Below, piece by piece: positions 55,747 through 64,000 of a stretch of 64,000 nt of DNA. A program made the translations under genes and the position numbers. This DNA comes from Mactra quadrangularis (lineage: Eukaryota; Mollusca; Bivalvia; Venerida; Mactridae): positions 49,271,395-49,335,394 of the forward strand of contig CM046307.1 in assembly GCA_025267735.1 (NCBI GenBank). Reading direction: 5' to 3'. The first letter of the stretch is position 1. Each line of letters opens with the position of its first letter. Below the pieces are notes generated by a model. That model saw nothing but the letters and a program-made list of their open reading frames with translations, was not told the DNA's origin and ran no database searches.

Positions 55747-56294
55747 AGGGATATACAGGCAAATGACTGTGCCAAAAGTATTGAACCATTCAGGTTTAGT
55801 CTTTATAAAACAGTATTAAGAACGTAAGAAATCCCTTACTTATAACATTTGTCACTTATAATATTTAACTAAACGAATTTAAACATGTGGCATACACATT
55901 GTTGAAAACGAAAGTAGGATTATACTGAGGGAATCACCAAGCTATTTATAGATTTGTTATATGTCGTACTTGCTGAAATTTAACATTTTCAGTGGTCGCT
56001 TCTTGTCTTTTCAACATTCTTAGGCGGTTAGGATATCTTTTTTGTAGAATTACACTAATGTTGCCAAATAACAATGTCTAGTATCTTCTCATCAGTAAAT
56101 GCATATTTCAACTCTAATATATTTTTAGCTAACCTGACCCAGGTGTGTCTAGTTAGGAAACACCCCAAATATTACGAGAAAATAAAGAAATATTTTGCCA
56201 AGTAATATAACAGGGTGTCTGTTGCATTCACAGTTATAGAAAATATAATTCAAAATAAGGAAATATGAAATTGAACTTTTGCCTTGCAATGCCT
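55747..56294 (+). mobile_element. TTAA-flanked MITE (AGGGATATACAGG family), uninterrupted copy, 548 bp
   Basis: TTAA is at 55743-55746 and 56295-56298. AGGGATATACAGGCAAATG at the left and TTTTGCCTTGCAATGCCT at the right are a degenerate inverted pair. This is the empty-site reference for the LINE at 9172-12672, since GTTATA (56233-56238) occurs once. Confidence 0.9.
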
Positions 56295-56299
56295 TTAAT

Positions 56300-57870
56300 A
56301 CAAATATCACGATTACAAAATTGTACAAGTATTTATGGAAGACACTGTAAGATAGTGGTACTGTTTTCAATGCTAGATAGACAGAATGGGTTACTCAGAA
56401 CCAGTCAATGTTGAAAGTACATTATCTCAAGCCTTTTTAGGTTTTAAATCAAGACTACCACCTGCAAGAGTAAAAAACAACTACCAATTGATTATATTTT
56501 TGGAAATGTCCCAACAAATATTTGCAGCATTGATAGCAAAGTACTCCTAATGTAAGCAAATAATACCAAAATAAACTGCTTTTTATCATTGCCTTTTTTA
56601 CTATACCAACTTCTTTGATCAAAAACCTTTGGATTTTTCCTTAAATAGCAAGAGCCATTCAGAGGTCCCTCAACATTAAAAATTTCATTGAAATCATGCA
56701 GTCAAGAGTCATAACTCACCAATCAGGACCTGAGGGTTGTGGTTTTGATTTCATAAGGCATGATCGGAGAGCTTAACATTAGTAGGTAGAGTTTGGTTAA
56801 GAAATACTAAATTGTATCTGACATTTGCCAGCCTACCTCAATACCAATAGAGAAATTATTTGCCTGGCGAGTTACTGGGAATCAGGTACTTAAAATGTTC
56901 CATACTTGTAAGTTGAAAGTTTAGGTACAGATATCGATACCTCTCCAGGACAACTGATGTTATACCTTTACATTATACTAGTCTACGAAATTAGAAGGTA
57001 TCCAGTTGCCCTGGACAACTACTTTTTAGTTTGGGCAACCAAAAAGTTCTTTTGGCAACCAAAAATCTACTAACAAATTAAAGTAGCTACTAAAATGACC
57101 TGTTCGGGCAACCTATTTCAAATCCTAAATTCATAGACTGCCTTATACAGTCAAGTTTCACTGTAAAGACCAACATATTATATACAGTTATATAAAAATC
57201 ATGTGATTTTGATGATTTTTAATTCCCAAAATTTAATTTCAAAGGAAAAGGGTCCATATATTAAGAGCAGTCATTATGACACCTAACATGGTGGACAGAC
57301 AGACAAATCCTGTAAAAATTAAGAAAGTTCGTCTAGATCTGCAGGTTTGCAGGACTGGCTAAGAATTTGATCTTATTCACACAACTTCAATTCATCAAAA
57401 TAAGTAAAATGTCTTTGGTCCTGTAAGAATTGGTTTGGTCCTGTAAAATTTTGATCTACACAGGACCTACTGTCCTGAATTAAACTGTTGAGTTTTGCAG
57501 TGACAGTTTAGAGTTTTCAACTATTAAGGCTTTGATATATCGTTCAAGTAGAACTATTAAGACTAAAATATTGTTCTAAAGTATCATAAAATATTACAGC
57601 GCCAATCATTACATTATAGAACATTATTTCCTCAATAAACTTAAAGTACACAAAGTATTAAAATTGATTGGCCAAGTTTTACAATGCTATTTCAAGCTTA
57701 TAATCAAATATTTATCTAGCTATTTAAGATTTGTGTCAGTGGGTTAGTCAAACAATTCTATCTTCAAACTTCAGATAAATTGATCCATCCACAATATACA
57801 AAAAACAAAAGTGCATTTCACAATTGGCAAATATTACTCGGGCTTCAAGATAAAAACTTATAAAACTTCA
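56300..57870. other. p85 intron, non-coding
   Basis: 57155-57275 holds a MITE-like end (ACAGTCAAGTTTCACTGTAA) related to 50280-50418. 57000-57110 has repeated GGCAACC/AAAAGT phrases. No exon is seen. Confidence 0.4.
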
Positions 57871-57878
57871 AATATATA

Positions 57879-58547
57879 CAGTACTCTCCAAAAGTTTTAG
57901 TTTGTTTGTTTGTTGTTGTTGGGTGTAACGCCATGGCAACAAATTTTATAGGTTATAATGGCAGTCAGTCCACCTACTCTTGTACCTGGAAGAGCTGTAT
58001 CTTTGGATTTTGCTGTTAACCAACTACTAGGCGCATACTTCTGTCAGTGACTGACTTAACTGCCCTACATGATTTAGAATCAGTGTTGGAAGGGAGATTT
58101 AGCCGTAGAAAATTATTTCATGACCAAGCTCCAGGAAAGAAGGCCCCACTAGGGAATCAAACCTACAACCCCTGGATCAGTAGAGTTGTACTCTACCAAC
58201 TGTGCTTGCTGGGTGGGTCCAAAAGTTTGAAGACCTTTTCACTTTGTAAGCCTACTACATAGGTTTTATGAAACAATTTATTTTGAAATACTTTTTTTCT
58301 TTTGCATTTTTTGTTATGGTACTATTTTTAGTTGAGACTACCAAAGTAGCTTAACATCTATATTATAGAAAAGAATTACATTGGTTCTGGAGGCTTTGGG
58401 ATATCAGATGCTGAATCGATATCGATACATTTGTAAAATTTGTTTTCATTTAATCATCAACCATATTACAGATATCAAAAATAATGGTTTTACGAAATTT
58501 AATTTTTTATCAAACTTCTTTGGTCTCCAAACTTTTGGTGGGTACTG
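57879..58547 (+). mobile_element. TA-flanked mariner-type MITE (AAAGTTTGGAGAC family), copy 3, split by a SINE
   Basis: CAGTACTCTCCAAAAGTTT at the left is matched by CCAAACTTTTGGTGGGTACTG at the right; TA lies on both sides. Removing the SINE and one CCAAAAGTTT leaves about 340 bp, as in the other copies. Confidence 0.88.
57898..58218 (-). mobile_element. Full-length SINE family B with 10 bp target duplication
   Basis: CCAAAAGTTT flanks it (57888-57897 and 58219-58228). The 3' tail (TTTG and TTG repeats on the + strand) is at the left and the tRNA head at the right. Confidence 0.92.
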
Positions 58548-58549
58548 TA

Positions 58550-59100
58550 CACAATGCAAATAACTGATAACCGACTTTTCTTGTGTCATAGACACGTGAT
58601 TGATGTAGTCACTGTAACGCAATCACAATCGCCATGTGAGTAATTGTTCTTATCAAATACCTTTGATATGTATGTCAGCATAAGCAAAACTTGGGACATT
58701 TAATCCACCTCAACAGTGGTCAAACTATTTGACCCATATTTTAATCTTTAAGATAAAATAGCCAAGGATACTTAAGGACACTTATACTGACCTGGCTAGT
58801 ATACATGTATTTAAGTATTGCTCAGCAACTGACAGATGTAGTTTAATCCCTCCTTACTTTGATGAACCATTTATAACCTAAACCTTCATTCAAGTGCCCC
58901 CCCTCCCCGTCCCACTGTTAAAGCTATCAAAATAAACTAAATCAGACTTTGTCATGTTTCGTGCACAGAAACACTAAAGTAATAGACAAGAAGCCAGACA
59001 CACATTAAAAGGAGTTGCAATGTAGAGGTTTAACACTTTTTGTGGTAGCAAATTTCTAAGCAAAACCAAGATTGCGACCTCCTCATTACAAGAGTATTTC
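58550..59100. other. p85 intron, non-coding
   Basis: Nothing recognised. Confidence 0.45.
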
Positions 59101-59106
59101 AGAAAT

Positions 59107-59196
59107 TGGCAGAAAAGTGTATACTTTTTGCTACACATCACATCTCCAACACCAGTTTTATACTTTTTGCAAACGCCCTGGAAAACCTACTAATGT
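59107..59196 (+). repeat. Dispersed repeat F, split by a pogo-type MITE
   Basis: AAGTGTATACTTTTTGCTAC and CACCAGTTTTATACTTTTTG match 41406-41494. Its continuation TTTCTATTCAAAA resumes at 60161, after the element at 59199-60158. Confidence 0.65.
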
Positions 59197-59198
59197 TA

Positions 59199-60158
59199 CA
59201 GTAAAAGTTCATTCTCTCGAACACCACCAGCTCAAATTAATTGCCTGAGTCGAACACATTGTCTGGCACCGATCATTTTCCCTTCTATATCTATATAAAA
59301 CAACTACTATATACTGAGTCGAACCGTAAAGGGTCGAACTCTCGAACCAATATCACGGTCCCGTGGCTTAAAAATACACCATAATACTATTGTCTCTCTC
59401 GAACAATAGATTTTCGCACATCAGCGACAAAGGTCATATCGTATTGTTTGTTACGCGTGATAATAACACGGCGTGAAAATCGCTCAACCTTAAATTTGTT
59501 AATTGATTTTATTACATTGTCGCACAAAAATGCTTAACAATAGAATTGTTTGTAGATTGCACATTGTTGATGGACACAAGTCATAAAGTGTCATCATATG
59601 ATTAAAAATCAACAATAAAACGAGTAACTAAGGCATCGCTAAAACAAATGAATTAGCGTATATACAGCTTGTATGTTTGTCTTAATTGATAAAATTGCAA
59701 ACAAAATGTTAATGCAATTTAGTATACAAATTTACGATCGGTCTCAATTCAAATTGTTAAGACAAGAATATATACACACAGCTTCAACGACTGAACAACT
59801 TAGTCTATGATCCGGTTACATACTCATTGTGCTTTTATGCGTCTTTTATGTTTCGAGGTAAAATAAAATTACATAAACAATATTCGAGTTAGTTTTTATT
59901 TCACACGAACATAACGAACAACAAATAAGTTATAAGCAAAATTATTTGCAGTTTGTACAGACTACTTTCACAAGACGCTTGAACTAACCGTGTGTTCGGG
60001 TTTTATATTAAACCAAGGGAGATAACGAATAAAAAAAATCTAAAAAACAAAGGGAAATAAAAACGTCGAACTGGGACGAATGTCGGCCAGGTCAAACACC
60101 TGTCTGTCTCGAATTTTTTTCCACGTCCCTTCAAGTTCGAGTCAGCGATTTTTTACTG
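59199..60158. mobile_element. TA-flanked pogo/mariner-type element, 960 bp
   Basis: CAGTAAAAGTTCATTCTCTC at the left pairs loosely with TTCGAGTCAGCGATTTTTTACTG at the right; TA is at 59197-59198 and 60159-60160. Repeated TCGAAC motifs near both ends are typical of the pogo/Tigger group. No transposase frame is present. Confidence 0.78.
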
Positions 60159-60581
60159 TATTTCTATTCAAAATTGAACAACACCTTGTCATTGTAGCGA
60201 CCTGGTTTTCTCCTCTTCAAACTGTGACATTGTAGCAAACCAAACCATATAAAATTCTCATGTGGAGATAGGTACATGTATTGATATTCATGCCCCACTG
60301 GTTTATAGCTTTTAACAAACATAAAAATATTTGTTCCCATTTTTGGAGACTGTTAAAATAAAACCAAAACTTGTGTCAAACCAAAGTAACAATGAGCTGG
60401 GTAACATGAACATCTACAATATGAAAAATGTAGATCAATTCTTTGTACCAAGATAAAAATTTATGAATAAATTATGTAACCACAGCTGGTAAGAAATGAT
60501 AATAAAACTATAAATTTCAAGGTCATCAAACTATATTATAGTCTATTCATGGCTTCCCATATTGCCCCATATAAAGTTTAA

Positions 60582-60929
60582 AGATACTAGTTCACAGATT
60601 TGGTTGAGATTTTTCTTTATTTTCAAAATACCATTCAGTGTCTGTAATTGTGTCAAAAAAAATTCTGAATATTTTAGGACAAACTGTCCTATAAGATAAC
60701 AAGAAATATACAAATAAAGTCACAAAAATGCACTAAAATTGTCTATACTGTGACATATGGGATAGATTTTTACTACATGAAACACCATCATTTGCAGTTT
60801 TTTGTCAATTTGCAGTAAAATTGTCATTATCAAATCACTAATATTTCCTGCTTCAAAAAATGTTTCTAAACAATTTTGATAGTTTCAGAAAAAGTTGATA
60901 TTTAAGTTGAAATCTGTGAATGAGTACCT
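60582..60929 (+). mobile_element. TTAA-flanked MITE (AGGTACT family), copy 3
   Basis: AGATACTAGTTCACAGA is mirrored by TCTGTGAATGAGTACCT; TTAA is at 60578-60581 and 60930-60933. Confidence 0.88.
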
Positions 60930-60934
60930 TTAAG

Positions 60935-62390
60935 ATCCCCAGTTTGTCTCTGTAATGTGAACATTAGCTTGACTGTCATCTAGAAAATAGGCTTTCTTAC
61001 AATGTATGTTTGTATTTTTTTAACAATAAGTTAAAGTAACCTTGTGGATAATTAACTTGCTCAGTCCTAGAAATTCAGATTAAAATTTGCAAACAAAGTT
61101 GGGCTAGTAATGAAGGAATTTTAACTAGCCAGAAAATATTCTTACCAGCTCAAACTTTTTCATAATAGTTATCCAATAAACACACAAGACATTGTTAAGT
61201 AAAAGCAGTGCAAATCCAAAAGTCTTTCTATTTTCTTTGCAGTAGGCAAGAATGGACACTTATTGCTCATTGTGTGCACAAGCAAGTCAGGCTAGTTAGA
61301 TTGGATTTTTCACAAGCCCCATGAAAAAACTACTATTTTTTTGCAGGACAATTGCACTTTACTGGTTCTTAAAAAATCCGCGAAATTGTAGTGTTTATTA
61401 GTAACTAAGCCTGGCAAATCATTATAACGCTAACAACCAATGAAAATACAGGATTTCATGTTATATCAGGGGTAACCGCCCCCAAACCCTTGTTTTTTAT
61501 GTTTTAAACAAGAAAAATGCAGCCATTTGCTTCTGTAGTTTATTTTAACATAGCAACCTAAGTGCGCTTGCTCTGACCAGTTAGGCATGCGCAGAAGTGG
61601 TAAACAAACTTGTACCGGTAAACTGCAATCTATCCTTTTTTGCTTTCAGGCTAGCGCGAAAATGGATCAGTGACTTACCTTATCATTCCTGAACTTTTGT
61701 AAGTCTTGGGCTCTGTTCCTTACACATCATTGCTGGCGAATATATTCCATAGGGTTAGCATTCTTGACAATAGCCCTTAGTCTTTCTTGATCAACTGTGT
61801 TGCATGTTGTGTTATAGAAACACTTTTTCAAGTTTCTGTGATAATACTCAGAATAAAAATTGTAAATATTTTGTTGAATAAACATACAAATTATTCTTTA
61901 GTTCAATTGACTCTAAGTTGCTAAAAAAAAAAAACTAACCATTGTAGAGTTACAGTTCCTCTTCACTGCCTTTCAATACTATCATTCGTTCAGTGCTATC
62001 AGTGCTTTGATTTAAAAAAAAAAAGCTTTGTTGTTAGGTTTCATTCTATTTCATCGGAGATTGGGATGCACTCTTGACTGTCATTGTTCTATAAATAAAT
62101 TTATCATCTTCCTTTATGAAATATGACGGAAATTAAAGAGAGAAAATGATATGGCAGCCATGGTTATAGCTATAGACTTGATATTTCTTGGCTATTTTTA
62201 TATGGTAATCATAATGAATGTCATGCTGTAAATAATATCACCTCCTTTTGATATTCAGATATTCTATAAATAGTCATTCTAAAACAAGGAATGATTAGTT
62301 GGTTGAGTTTTATATTGTTTGTTGACATTTTTATTAAGTTTAGTGCTTTAAGGTGGCATACTACTTTATCCTGCATTTTCTTGACTTTTC
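60935..62390. other. p85 intron, non-coding
   Basis: A strong acceptor-like TTTTTTGCTTTCAG occurs near 61636-61650, but every frame after it closes within about 15 codons, and the frame fitting the p85 exon closes at once. Confidence 0.45.
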
Positions 62391-62394
62391 CTGG

Positions 62395-62520
62395 TTTACA
62401 CAGGGTGTGACTATGTTGCCTTGTTGGACAAACCACTTGCCCTGACCAAATGTTTACTACAGGTAACAAGTTGCCCAAACCCCATTATGGGTCATTAGCG
62501 GCAATCCAATCTCCTTTAGA
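62395..62520 (+). repeat. Dispersed repeat C, copy 4
   Basis: TTGCCTTGTTGGACAAACCA, CCAAATGTTTACTACAGGTA and TATGGGTCATTAGCGGCAAT follow the family order. Confidence 0.7.
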
Positions 62521-62615
62521 CCACTTTCGTGCAGGATCTCTAAGGGTCGCTCTGAGGGTCACATTTAAGTGACCTTTGTGTCAACCAATCATTGTGTAGC
62601 TTTCATCTAGACAAA
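62520..62615 (-). repeat. Dispersed repeat D, inverted copy
   Basis: On the - strand GATGAAAGCTACACAATGAT, GGTTGACACAAAGGTCAC and AGAGATCCTGCACGAAAGTG follow the family order. It directly abuts repeat C. Confidence 0.7.
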
Positions 62616-62940
62616 ACAACTATTACAAGCATTTTGATTTTGTAATTGCTTTTTTTAGACTGAGGTTTGAAAGCTAATTTTACTGTTGTGTTATTCACTG
62701 GCTGTGATTTAACGGCTCTTTTCAAATATTTCAAAATAATATTTCAAACTATATTTTTGGGCTGATCAATTGGCATATCCTCTTAATTTTACTCCCAGGT
62801 TGTCAAAGTAGTAACGGAAATTTGAAATCATTAAAGTTCAAGTTACAATGTATTTGTATTGAAATTATGGGGGACAATGTTCCGTTATTTCCTTCAATGT
62901 GAAGAGGGTTATACATGAAAAGTTTGAAGAGTGTATATAC

Positions 62941-63313
62941 CATTCGGAACTACCTCGGCGATTTTCCACGCAAATACACCTCGGATATCACGAGGAGCGA
63001 AAATAGTTCCATCATAGAATCTAGCCTCGTTCCCGACGTTTGGAACGCTGGCACACACCAAAAATGATGGACGATTATGGGCAGTTAAAGCTCTTCAATG
63101 CCTGTAACTGATATTCACTCAAATCAAAGTTGATCCTCAAACATTTTTGTGTACTCGATACTTTCTGCAAAATGATCTGCCATGTTGATTGTTTACATCG
63201 GCACTACTTAACCTATGAGGTTAATCGCCTGACCTCATAACTTTGTTGTATTTCTACTACGATTGATATCCGAGGTGTATCTTCGTAGATGATCACCGAG
63301 GTTGTTCCGAATG
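62941..63313. mobile_element. Mutator-like MITE, 373 bp, with 9 bp target duplication
   Basis: TGTATATAC flanks both sides (62932-62940 and 63314-63322). CATTCGGAAC...CCTCGG and ACACCTCGGATATC are mirrored by GATATCCGAGGTGT, CCGAGG and GTTCCGAATG, giving long imperfect ends of about 55 bp. Confidence 0.85.
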
Positions 63314-63324
63314 TGTATATACTT

Positions 63325-64000
63325 AAAGGACAGTTATCTCAATTTGCTGGCCTATAAACCTCAATTTATCTTAAAGATATTTGTTTTTCGATAATGAGGT
63401 ACTTGTTATGCATAGTCTATGGTCTCAATTGTTTTTAATGAGTATTTTAAGATGGTAATCAGCTATTGTAAATTACCCTTTATGTGACTTTGAAGAGGAC
63501 AAATAAATAAGTATTATGCAAATTTTGAGATTATTTATGCAAGGGTTGTGACTTTGTTATTTCTGGTGCTTTGGGTGCTATGTCGATACATATCATGTTT
63601 GAGTAAGGATATTGCTCAGTCGACTTTATCGGTTAGTAGGTTGAGGGATTTTATTGTTATGATTTTCGGGTATGATGTCATTAAAGAGGTCCAGAAATAA
63701 AGGATATGTACCTTATGACCTAAGATTAATGTTTGGATAATATTACATTTTAATGAGCAATTAAGATTTTGTTTTGTTGCAGAAATGAGCTGACAAGAGG
63801 TTAATGTTTTAATCAAGGGCAATCATAATTAGATATTATAATAACAAATCCTGCAAAGACACGAGCATGCACCTGTAAAAAGATTGCACCTAATGTTTGT
63901 TTTTTGTTGTAAAATTTTCAAGTTGACCTATTTACGGTGCCGTTATAGTATAGTTTTTATAACAATAGATTTAAATCTAGAAACATCTCCCTCTTACATT
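63325..64000. other. Non-coding stretch to the window edge
   Basis: Nothing recognised. Confidence 0.45.

Noticed and set aside
58047..58262. 71-codon frame
   Set aside because: It is the antisense body of SINE family B.
61636..61710. Strong acceptor TTTTTTGCTTTCAG
   Set aside because: The frame compatible with the p85 exon reaches TAG at once, and other frames also close quickly.

Overview
This window looks like nuclear DNA of a bivalve mollusc, or a close lophotrochozoan relative. It is AT-rich and intron-rich, it is saturated with short non-autonomous transposons, and it carries tRNA-headed SINEs ending in a GCGTTAAACCC-type 3' domain. It is also rich in TACATGTA strings and in a dispersed AAGGGAGATAA-like motif. 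The species cannot be named from sequence alone. There is no prokaryotic gene structure, and almost every short open frame is noise in non-coding DNA.

Three host genes can be supported. (1) A four-exon gene on the + strand (6302-19227) joins exactly into a 235-residue, probably secreted protein that I do not recognise. It has a TATA box and an octamer upstream, and its third intron (10.4 kb) is full of nested transposons. (2) An uninterrupted 327-codon frame on the - strand (28956-27973) encodes a basic, helical, low-complexity-ended protein of unknown function. (3) One coding exon on the + strand (39857-40220) carries the N-terminal SH3 domain and proline-rich segment of a class IA PI3-kinase p85-type regulatory subunit. 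It ends in a good splice donor, but I could not find its next exon before the window ends. The right-hand 24 kb therefore reads as one very large first coding intron, although this is an inference.

The rest is transposon strata. A 5'-truncated non-LTR retrotransposon (9172-12672) keeps an open reverse-transcriptase frame and has about 11 tandem copies of a ~100 bp unit in its 3' UTR. It sits inside a TTAA-flanked MITE whose uninterrupted paralogue lies at 55747-56294. Other elements with well-resolved ends are three hAT-like MITEs with 8-bp target duplications, a Mutator-like MITE with a 9-bp duplication, several TA-flanked mariner or pogo-type MITEs, a TTAA-flanked MITE family (three full copies), two SINE families, and several long fold-backs. 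One fold-back holds a perfect 35-bp hairpin, and another is tandemly repeated three times. A fragment resembling a herpesvirus-tegument-type (C76-like) cysteine peptidase N-terminus lies at 17009-17222, fused to a common molluscan repeat.

Layout: 1-6.2 kb, repeats; 6.3-19.2 kb, gene 1 with nested elements; 19.4-27.9 kb, MITEs; 28-29 kb, gene 2; 29-39.8 kb, MITEs and SINEs; 39.8-40.2 kb, p85 exon; 40.2-64 kb, intron-like DNA with dispersed repeats. No classical RNA gene, CRISPR array or operon is present.
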